A stretch of DNA of 64,000 nt from contig CAKTWK010000005.1 of NCBI GenBank assembly GCA_934630735.1, positions 21,899-85,898 on the forward strand, given 5' to 3'. The notes beneath the pieces were generated by a model. It saw only the letters and a program-made list of their open reading frames with translations. It was not told where the DNA came from and ran no database searches. Positions 25,730 through 32,658 of this stretch are shown piece by piece. Source of the DNA: an uncultured Collinsella sp. (GTDB taxonomy: Bacteria; Actinomycetota; Coriobacteriia; Coriobacteriales; Coriobacteriaceae). A program made the position numbers and the translations under genes. Position 1 is the first letter of the stretch. The number at the start of each line of letters is the position of its first letter.

Positions 25730-25851
25730 GTGGTTGCTTTCTCTCGCCGTTTGTCCGCCATCCATTATGGCGTAGCGGCGGCGCGGGGCGCCAGCGCGAA
25801 AGAAAATGCAGGAAATGGGCGTTCTGCTCAGCCGTTTGGTGCAGCCGCGAG

Positions 25852-25974
25852 CTAAGTGAGTAGACTTTTTGCGATTTCGCGAGCACATGGCTTTTACGCA
25901 AGATCTCTACCTGCGGTTTTATTTTTCGCTATGCGGGTTGTGCTTGGCTATTGCATAAAAGTCTACTCACTTAG
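25852..25974. repeat. 123-bp inverted-repeat element, copy 3 (solo)
   Basis: The same perfect 18-bp terminal repeats as copy 2 (CTAAGTGAGTAGACTTTT and its complement) and the same length, with the internal TACCTGCGG box but an otherwise diverged middle. It sits in the 311-bp gap between the helicase and trmB genes and carries no gene of its own; nothing else is seen in that gap. Confidence 0.88.
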
Positions 25975-26040
25975 ATTTGAGGACCGTCCGTCGGCGCCTA
26001 TTTGCCGCTTGGTTGCCTGCGTAGCGACCGCCAAAAGCCC

Positions 26041-26880
26041 CTATGACTCCTGCGGAAGGCGCTTTTTGCCCTTGCGGGCGCGGTTTCTAAAGTTCTCGAC
26101 GGCCTCTTCCATACCCAGAGGTACATAGGTGAGCTCATCGAGATTGTCGGGCAGGTAGCAGGCAAGGCTTTGCTCCTGCGCTCGGCCTGCTGCAAGTTGC
26201 TCTTCGGTAGGCTTCTCGCCGGGTGTGGCACAAATGCCGTAGACGACGGCACCCATCTCGCGCGTGCGGCACTCGTACTCGGTCTCGGGATGTTCGGGAT
26301 GGTCGCGGCGTACGTCGTCACTTACCCAAAGCGTGTCGTAGCCGGCCGCGGAAAACTGCCCCAGGGCGTAGTCGCGCAGCGGTTTGCTGTCAGTGCGCAG
26401 TGTGACGGTGGCGCCGGTTGCAAAGAGCGGGCGGTAGAGCATCAGATGGTCGACATGGACGAGTCGTTTTTTGGCGTACTTGGCCTTGGGCTGCGGCGTG
26501 GGAAAGTTGATGGTGATGGCATCGAGCTCGCCTGCGGCAAACAGCTGCGGCAGCGATGCGGCGCCTCGGGGCAGGACGAGTGCGTTGGACAGCTCCTGCT
26601 CGCAGATTTTCTGTGCGGCATAGGCGATGCAGATGGGCTCCTGGTCCATGCCGATAAAGAGGGTGTCGGGTTCGCAGTGGGCTCGCTCAACCAGATAGGT
26701 GCCTTTGCCGCAGCCCAGATCTAGATGAAGGCGGGTGAAGGACGCGCCACCAACTGGTGCGCAAGACTTGCGCCAATCTCCGGCATAGGCCTCGGGGTTC
26801 GTCTCGATCGCATCGGCGTAGCGCTCCAGGCGCTCTTCGAGCACAAAGTTCTTTGGCGTGCGAACGTGGACGGCTCCCAT
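26041..26880 (-). CDS. trmB: tRNA (guanine-N7-)-methyltransferase
   Basis: A 279-residue SAM-dependent methyltransferase that makes m7G46 in the variable loop of tRNA. The SAM motif I is LHLDLGCGKGTYL near residue 55, the acidic motif is FIGMDQEP, and the family signature after the catalytic strand reads INFPTPQPKAKYAKKRLVH, corresponding to the FPDPWPKxRHxKRRL of classical TrmB but with PTPQ for PDPW. The C-terminal half (TEYECRTREMG) matches the TExE region that contacts tRNA. It is about 40 residues longer than typical. The 112-bp gap upstream leads to another methyltransferase on the same strand. Confidence 0.85.
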   Translation of the reverse strand: MGAVHVRTPKNFVLEERLERYADAIETNPEAYAGDWRKSCAPVGGASFTRLHLDLGCGKGTYLVERAHCEPDTLFIGMDQEPICIAYAAQKICEQELSNALVLPRGAASLPQLFAAGELDAITINFPTPQPKAKYAKKRLVHVDHLMLYRPLFATGATVTLRTDSKPLRDYALGQFSAAGYDTLWVSDDVRRDHPEHPETEYECRTREMGAVVYGICATPGEKPTEEQLAAGRAQEQSLACYLPDNLDELTYVPLGMEEAVENFRNRARKGKKRLPQES

Positions 26881-26992
26881 GAGGCTCCTTGGTCATAAGT
26901 ATGGAACGCATGGCTGCACGTTCCGGCGATGGGTTAGAAGGGGGCGATTTGCCCGAAAATTGCGGTGCGGCTCAGCGACGAGTCGCTGACGC

Positions 26993-27865
26993 CTACAGAC
27001 GCTTGAGGATCACATAGCGGTTGAGCTCGCCGCTGCGACCATCGGCATGGAAACGCTCAAGCTCGCGCACGGGGACCTCGCCGCTCTTGTAGAACGTACG
27101 GACGCCGCGCACCAGGTCGGTGATCTGCTGATCGTCAAAGTGATGGCAATAACGGTAGGCATGACGGTCGTTTTGCCAGCCAATGAGATGGTCGCCGGCT
27201 TCAAACTGCGCGGAATCGTAACCCTCAAACGGCGGGGTGAGCTCGGCACGGGCTTCGACTCGAACGGCCTTGCGCGCCATGCGCTCGTCGTTCATAAACT
27301 CCCAAAAGCTGATGGCGATGATGCCGCCCGGGCGCGTCTGGCGCACCAGGGCGTCGAGCACGCGTACACGGTACTCGCATGACGGTACATGGTGCATAAA
27401 GCCAAAGCAGACCGAGATGTCGGCGAGCGGGGCGTCAAAGAGCGCATCGGGCGTCTCGGCGGGGTTGAGCCTCATGAGGGCATCGAGCACGTCGAGTTCC
27501 TGGAAGTGCAGGTTGGGAATGCGCAGGGCGTGGCCACGGGCATCGATGGCCAGGTCCTGGCACGAGTCGACGCCATAGAACTCAAACGGGCAGCTGGCAT
27601 CTGCCGAGGGGTTTGCGCCGTCGACGCCCTTGGCGGCAAGTGCGCCGCCGGCGGCAAAGTTCTCGAATCGCATATTGCCGCAGGCAAGATCGAAGACGCG
27701 GACGGGATGCTCAATCGTGGCGACATCGAGCTGTTCGAGCGCGATGTCCATGGTGCGCACCCAGCCGGGCCACGGGGCCTGTCGCGTATCGGAGAAGGAG
27801 GCGGAGTGCTCGCGATAGAACGTGTTGTTGAGCTGGATGAGCGATGAGGCGAAATCGCGGTTCAC
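26993..27865 (-). CDS. Class I SAM methyltransferase, Trm9/ALKBH8-like
   Basis: A 290-residue methyltransferase starting at GTG 27865, eight bases after AAGGGAG; an ATG at 27913 is in frame but has no ribosome site. SAM motif I is VFDLACGNMRFE, motif II FYGVDSCQD, motif IV DISVCFGFMHHVPS and the post-motif strand PGGIIAISFWEF. The segment GDHLIGWQNDRHAYRYCHHF resembles the GDyLLGWk...YRYCHfF of the Trm9/ALKBH8 methyltransferases that esterify cm5U34 of tRNA. An Elp3 gene, which makes cm5U34, lies 2 kb away. Substrate assignment is inference; the methyltransferase fold is clear. Confidence 0.65.
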   Translation of the reverse strand: MNRDFASSLIQLNNTFYREHSASFSDTRQAPWPGWVRTMDIALEQLDVATIEHPVRVFDLACGNMRFENFAAGGALAAKGVDGANPSADASCPFEFYGVDSCQDLAIDARGHALRIPNLHFQELDVLDALMRLNPAETPDALFDAPLADISVCFGFMHHVPSCEYRVRVLDALVRQTRPGGIIAISFWEFMNDERMARKAVRVEARAELTPPFEGYDSAQFEAGDHLIGWQNDRHAYRYCHHFDDQQITDLVRGVRTFYKSGEVPVRELERFHADGRSGELNRYVILKRL

Positions 27866-28132
27866 GGCGCGGAACTCCCTTCGTTGGCGGTGCGGAATAA
27901 ACAGTACGACCATACTACCGTTAACGCCGCAACGGGGACAACCAAGCTACGGGTCATTGCTTTGTTTGGACACATTTCCGCAGCTCATATGCACTCGCAA
28001 CCGCCGGTTGTCAAAAATCTCACTAGAATAGGTGGCGTGCTTTTGGCGGTGGCGGATAGATTTTTAACTGTGCAAGGCGCCTTAAGAACAAAAACGGTCC
28101 GGCGGCACGGCTGGCATCACATAGGAGGAACC

Positions 28133-28849
28133 ATGAATGTAGAAACTGCGCAGCGGCTCGCCGACCTTCGCCGCAGCAAAGGCTTTAGTCAAGAAGGGCT
28201 GGCACGAAAGCTGGGACTGTCGCGCCAAGCGGTCAGCAAATGGGAGCGCGCGGAGAGCTCGCCCGATACCGAGAACCTGATCTCGCTCGCCAAGCTCTAT
28301 GGCGTGAGCCTGGACGAGCTGCTCAATCCGAGCGATGAGATCGAGGACGATATCGAGTTTGAGAACGAGGACCGCGCCCGCCAGCGCGAGGCCGAGGCGG
28401 CAGAGCGCGCACGCACCCATGAGGCGGCGGCACGTGCCACCGAGGCGGCAACACAGGCGAGTGATGCCGCCGCCAAGGCGGCGCAAGCGGCAAGCTGGAG
28501 TGCGCAGGCCGCCAATGCTGCTACGGCGCAGGCGACGAGTGGCGGCGCAGTTGGCTCGACTCCGGTGAAGGGCCCGTTCCAGTCGTTCCCGTATTGGGCC
28601 GTGTGTTGGCTGCTGTTCTTTTTGCTGATGTTCCCGTTTGGTGCCGGCCCCTTGGCCGCGCTGATCTTCTTTACGATTCCCATTTATCACTGGGTGGCGC
28701 GTGCGCTCGATGGCGATTGGGCGCGTGGGAATATCCAGGTTGGTCCGGCGCCGGTGACAACTAGGGCTCAGAATGTTTCCGCTTCGGTTGATGCTGACGT
28801 GGCTACCGCGACCACCGCTGAGCCGATTGCCAAAGAGGGTGATGAATGA
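28133..28849 (+). CDS. XRE-family regulator with membrane-anchored C-terminus
   Basis: A 238-residue protein beginning at ATG 28133, just behind ATAGGAGGAACC. Residues 5-60 form a Cro/C1-type helix-turn-helix (LARKLGLSRQAVSKWERAES). An acidic stretch and an Ala-rich helical linker of about 60 residues follow, then two hydrophobic segments near 150-185 (WAVCWLLFFLLMF and LAALIFFTIPIY) and a soluble tail. This is a one-component membrane-bound regulator or sensor. Its stop codon overlaps the next start in ATGATGA, so the DUF4097 protein is translationally coupled and probably its partner. Confidence 0.85.
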   Translation: MNVETAQRLADLRRSKGFSQEGLARKLGLSRQAVSKWERAESSPDTENLISLAKLYGVSLDELLNPSDEIEDDIEFENEDRARQREAEAAERARTHEAAARATEAATQASDAAAKAAQAASWSAQAANAATAQATSGGAVGSTPVKGPFQSFPYWAVCWLLFFLLMFPFGAGPLAALIFFTIPIYHWVARALDGDWARGNIQVGPAPVTTRAQNVSASVDADVATATTAEPIAKEGDE

Positions 28850-29745
28850 TGAAGCTTTCGCATGAATCCAAGGTACGCCTGGGCGTTGGCATCGGGGCGT
28901 TTGTGCTCATCGTTGGGCTTGTATTTGGCGTTTCGCGGACATTGATTCATTTTGATGGCCCGTGGGATCTCGACGATGTTGTATCCGGCTTGTCCGGTAG
29001 GGACGATGTGGCGGACGAGGGCGATCTTTTGGATGACGGTAACTATTCCGCTCAGCCTCAGCAGCTTTCGAGCACGACTTTTGATGCCGATGAGTTCCGC
29101 TACCTCGATTTCGATATCAATGCGGCTTCGGTGGACGTCAGGGTTGTTGATGGCAACAAGGCTCGCGTTATCGAGCGGGGGCGCGTTGCCGAGGGTATGG
29201 ATGCCTCCAAGGCCGCGACGCAAAACATCGCATCCGTCGAGGACTCGACGCTCAAGGTTTCCCAGTTTGGAAGTGATGACGGTAAGGCAATCGATCGCTC
29301 AGTTACGGTCGAGCTGCCGCGCCGTGTTGCCGAACATCTGAAGGGAGTCAACGCGCACGTGGGCTCGGGTGATCTGCAGATTGCCGGTGTCATCTGTGAC
29401 GGTTTCGACCTTTTCCTGGGTGCGGGAGATGTAGAGTTTACGGGCAGCGTGACTGATGCGCTCAGCGCTGAGGTCGGTTCGGGCGATGTGACGTTCGAGC
29501 TTTACCAGGCCCCCGCGAAGTCGATGGACGTGAGTGTGGGCTCGGGCGATGTGGAGATGACGGTTCCGAACTCGACGGGCTTTAAGGCGAGCCTCACCTT
29601 GGGCAGCGGCGACTTCGAGAGCGATTTCCTTCCGCTTGGCTACGACGGCGAGACCATTTTGAATCTTGAATTCGATAACGGTGACAAGTCTGCCACGTAT
29701 CGTTTTGAGGTCGGTTCGGGCGACATGTCGTTTGATTCGGAGTAG
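28846..29745 (+). CDS. DUF4097 (beta-helix) membrane-anchored protein
   Basis: A 299-residue protein with one N-terminal membrane helix (VGIGAFVLIVGLVFGVS, residues 12-28) and an outside domain made of repeated strand units each ending in VGSGD or GAGD (HVGSGDLQIA, GAGDVEF, VGSGDVTFEL, VGSGDVEM, LGSGDFES, VGSGDMSFD). That is the DUF4097 putative adhesin repeat, which folds as a right-handed beta structure. In other bacteria such proteins pair with XRE or PspC-type envelope-stress regulators; here the partner is the overlapping XRE gene. The operon ends in a terminator. Confidence 0.82.
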   Translation: MMKLSHESKVRLGVGIGAFVLIVGLVFGVSRTLIHFDGPWDLDDVVSGLSGRDDVADEGDLLDDGNYSAQPQQLSSTTFDADEFRYLDFDINAASVDVRVVDGNKARVIERGRVAEGMDASKAATQNIASVEDSTLKVSQFGSDDGKAIDRSVTVELPRRVAEHLKGVNAHVGSGDLQIAGVICDGFDLFLGAGDVEFTGSVTDALSAEVGSGDVTFELYQAPAKSMDVSVGSGDVEMTVPNSTGFKASLTLGSGDFESDFLPLGYDGETILNLEFDNGDKSATYRFEVGSGDMSFDSE

Positions 29746-29792
29746 TGAGGCAGACGAAAGCCTAGGCGCAGATATAGACGCGCTGTTTGATG

Positions 29793-29826
29793 AAGGCGCC
29801 GAAGCCGAGATCGGCTCCGGCGCCTT
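29793..29826 (+). terminator. Terminator after the XRE/DUF4097 pair
   Basis: AAGGCGCCG (29793-29801) pairs with CGGCGCCTT (29818-29826), with AGCCGA/TCGGCT extending the stem. It lies only 18 bp before the elp3 start, so elp3 must read through it or have an overlapping promoter. Confidence 0.75.
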
Positions 29827-29844
29827 TGCCTTTACAATGGGGGT

Positions 29845-31752
29845 ATGGAACAGATTATCTTGAACATACTCGAGGCTCTGCGTCGCGGCGAGACCGTGGA
29901 TGACAAAGCGCTCGTCAAACTGATACATGCCGAGGCGCGCCGTGAGGGTGCCGACAAACGCGATTTGGCCAAGCGCCGTCTGCTGCCGTTTTACCAGCGG
30001 GTAAAACGTGAGGAGCCGGCCCGGTGGGCTGCGTGGAATGTCGATGCCGAGCTGGAGCGGCAACTGCTGCAGGTGCTGAGGATGAAGCCTCGTCGCACGG
30101 CTTCGGGCGTGGCGACCATTACCGTTATCACCAAGCCCTGGCCATGCTCGGGCGATTGCCTGTTTTGCCCCAACGATTTGCGCATGCCCAAAAGCTATCT
30201 GCACGCCGAGCCGGCGTGCGCCCGTGCGGAGCAAAATTGCTTCGATCCGTATCTGCAGGTGAGCGCCCGTTTGACGGCGCTTTCGCAAATGGGGCATGCG
30301 ACCGATAAGATCGAGCTCATTGTGCTTGGCGGTACCTGGAGCGACTATCCGGAAGGCTATCAGACATGGTTTATGTCGGAGCTCTTCCGCGCGCTCAATG
30401 ACGATGCCGTGGCCGGCGTGGCGGCCAATCCCATGTTGGCGCGTCCGGGTATCAGCCGTGCCGAGGCGGGGCGCCTGCTCGACGATGCGCCTGCCGATGC
30501 CCTGCCGCCGGTGGTAGCGGAGCGCCGCGAGCGCTATCGGGCTGCCGGTATTGCGACCGACGAGGCCGAGCTCGCTGCCGGCGTTGCCGACGAGCAGGGG
30601 CGTGTGGATGCTAGCGTGGGCGGCTACAACCGCGCGGTGCGTCGTCTGTACGGCCCTGGCACGCCGTGGGGCGAGGTTGCCGAGTGGCAGGCGGCAACGA
30701 TGGAGGAACTTGAGCGTCAGCAGCGCATCAACGAGACGGCGAAGCATCGCGTGGTGGGTCTCGTTATCGAGACGCGCCCCGATGCTGTAACACCGCAGGC
30801 CCTCACGCTCATCCGCCGCCTGGGTTGCACCAAGATTCAGATGGGTATCCAGAGTCTCGACCAGCATCTGCTCGATATCAACGAGCGTCGTATTTCGGTG
30901 GCGCAGATCGAGCGAGCGTTTTCGCTTGCGCGCCTGTTTGGCTTTAAGATCCATGCGCATTTTATGCTTAACTTGCTGGGCGCCACGCCGGAGGGGGACA
31001 AACGCGACTACGAGCGCTTTATGACCGAGGGAGCCTTTATGCCCGACGAGGTCAAGGTCTACCCGTGTGCGCTCATCGAGGGCTCGCGTCTGGTGGGCTG
31101 CTATGAGCGCGGCGAGTGGCGCCCCTATGCCGAGGAAGAGCTGCTCGATGTGTTGGCCGACGACATCGTGGTGACGCCGGCGTTCTGTCGTATCAGCCGC
31201 ATGATTCGCGACTTTAGCTCCGACGACATTATGGTGGGCAACAAGAAGCCCAACCTGCGTCAGCTCGTCGAGAACCGCCTAGCTGCTCGGGGTGACGGTG
31301 CGACGGTGCGTGAGATTCGCTATCGCGAGATCAGCACGGCGGGTGCCGACTTGGATGAGCTGACCCTTGACGAGGAGGTGGCGTACGAGACGCCGGTGAC
31401 GCGTGAACGCTTTTTGCAGTGGGTGACGCCCGAAGGCAAGATCGCCGGCTTTTTGCGCCTGTCGCTGCCCGACCATTCGTTTGTTGCCGCGCATGCGGAC
31501 GAGTTGCCGACGACGCCGGACGAGGCGATGATTCGCGAGGTGCACGTGTATGGCATGGCGGCGCGCGTGGGGGATCAAGGCCAGGCAGCCCAGCACCATG
31601 GGTTGGGGCGTTTGCTCGTAGAGCGTGCGTGCGAGATTGCCCGGGATGCGGGTTATGCGCGTATCAACGTGATTAGCGCGATTGGCACACGCGAGTACTA
31701 TCGCCATCTTGGATTTTACGACCATGGCCTTTATCTGCAAAAGGAGCTCTAA
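29845..31752 (+). CDS. elp3: Elp3-type radical SAM/GNAT tRNA uridine-34 modification enzyme
   Basis: A 635-residue Elp3 homologue. The radical-SAM [4Fe-4S] cysteines are Cys101, Cys105 and Cys108 in WPCSGDCLFCPND, followed by MPKSYLHAEPA and the LGGTWSDYP segment that identify Elp3. The C-terminal GNAT acetyltransferase domain (about 500-635) carries HHGLGRLLVERACEIA and the final GFYDHGLYLQKEL. Elp3 uses SAM and acetyl-CoA to add a carboxymethyl-type group to U34 of tRNA; bacterial and archaeal forms work without the other Elongator subunits. The next gene starts immediately after its stop codon. Confidence 0.92.
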   Translation: MEQIILNILEALRRGETVDDKALVKLIHAEARREGADKRDLAKRRLLPFYQRVKREEPARWAAWNVDAELERQLLQVLRMKPRRTASGVATITVITKPWPCSGDCLFCPNDLRMPKSYLHAEPACARAEQNCFDPYLQVSARLTALSQMGHATDKIELIVLGGTWSDYPEGYQTWFMSELFRALNDDAVAGVAANPMLARPGISRAEAGRLLDDAPADALPPVVAERRERYRAAGIATDEAELAAGVADEQGRVDASVGGYNRAVRRLYGPGTPWGEVAEWQAATMEELERQQRINETAKHRVVGLVIETRPDAVTPQALTLIRRLGCTKIQMGIQSLDQHLLDINERRISVAQIERAFSLARLFGFKIHAHFMLNLLGATPEGDKRDYERFMTEGAFMPDEVKVYPCALIEGSRLVGCYERGEWRPYAEEELLDVLADDIVVTPAFCRISRMIRDFSSDDIMVGNKKPNLRQLVENRLAARGDGATVREIRYREISTAGADLDELTLDEEVAYETPVTRERFLQWVTPEGKIAGFLRLSLPDHSFVAAHADELPTTPDEAMIREVHVYGMAARVGDQGQAAQHHGLGRLLVERACEIARDAGYARINVISAIGTREYYRHLGFYDHGLYLQKEL

Positions 31753-32631
31753 ATGAACAAGCCGAGTGTTTCTGCCGGCGTCGTTGCCGGCGTTGCTCTG
31801 GGAGCCGCGGCGCTTGGTGCGGCCGCTGTCGCTGTTCGTGCTGCCTGTCTGCAGGTTGCGCGAACCCGCAATGGGTTGGCGCGCGTGAAACGCGTGCACG
31901 ATGAGGGCGGCGATGAGATTCGCGTGCTCGTGCAGGGCGGCGTCTACCAAAGCGCAAGCTATGTTGGCGATCGTTGGGCGGAGCCGGTCTTTGCGTACTA
32001 TCGTGCATTTGACGATGTGTTTGAGGCCGAGGACGCAATGCGTGATGCTTACGGGCATGGTATCGACCGGATGCTCATGCTGGGCGGCGGCGGGTTTGCC
32101 TATCCCAAGTTTGCGCTGATGTCGCACGAGAGCTTGCGCATGGACGTCATTGAGTACGATGCCGAGATTACGCGCCTGGCGCGCCGTTGGTTCTACCTGG
32201 ACGAGCTGGAGCGCACGGTGGGCGATCGCCTGCGAGTGATTACCGCTGAGGCTCGCTCGTACCTGGGCGTGACGAGCGTGGGCCATCGTCGCTACGACGT
32301 GGTCGTGAGCGATTGCTTTGGCGGTGCCGAGCCCGTGCGCGAGCTGGCGACGGTTGAGGCGTTGCGTCTGGTGCGGGGCAGCTTGAACCCGGGTGGCATC
32401 TACGTGGCTAATATTGTGAGCGCGAACGAGGGGAGCGATGTGTCGTTCCTGCGCGATTGCGCCGCTACGGCGCTCGAGGTGTTCGCCCACGCCTGGGTGG
32501 TCCCATGTGGCGATGCGGAGTTCGGCGGCGAGGAGAACTACCTGCTCATCGCCAGCGACGGCGACTACGCCTTTGCCGAAGCCGTGCCCTTCGATGCCGG
32601 CTTCCTCGGCACCGTCCTTCACGACAAGTAA
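31753..32631 (+). CDS. Spermidine-synthase-fold protein with N-terminal membrane segment
   Basis: A 292-residue protein whose ATG directly follows the elp3 stop, with AAGGAG inside the end of elp3, so the two are co-translated. Residues 5-35 are hydrophobic and Ala-rich, a probable membrane anchor. The rest is a Rossmann methyltransferase fold of the spermidine synthase type: MLMLGGGGFAYPKFAL, DVIEYDAEITRLAR and DVVVSDCFGG. Catalytic residues for putrescine aminopropylation are not evident, so it is more likely a methyltransferase-like or regulatory relative. Gene order suggests a link to tRNA modification, but that is inference. Confidence 0.7.
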   Translation: MNKPSVSAGVVAGVALGAAALGAAAVAVRAACLQVARTRNGLARVKRVHDEGGDEIRVLVQGGVYQSASYVGDRWAEPVFAYYRAFDDVFEAEDAMRDAYGHGIDRMLMLGGGGFAYPKFALMSHESLRMDVIEYDAEITRLARRWFYLDELERTVGDRLRVITAEARSYLGVTSVGHRRYDVVVSDCFGGAEPVRELATVEALRLVRGSLNPGGIYVANIVSANEGSDVSFLRDCAATALEVFAHAWVVPCGDAEFGGEENYLLIASDGDYAFAEAVPFDAGFLGTVLHDK

Positions 32632-32658
32632 GTCTCCCCGTCCCAAAAAAGACTGGTC

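Noticed and set aside
25730..25888. N-terminal extension of the Ski2-like helicase
   Set aside because: It would start inside repeat copy 3 and run through non-coding-looking sequence; ATG 25729 is the better start.
11378..25974. Three similar repeats considered as a CRISPR-like array
   Set aside because: Copies are 119-123 bp inverted-repeat units separated by 1.3 and 13 kb, with no spacers and no cas genes.
27866..27913. ATG start of the Trm9-like gene at 27913
   Set aside because: No ribosome site before it, whereas GTG 27865 has AAGGGAG at proper spacing.
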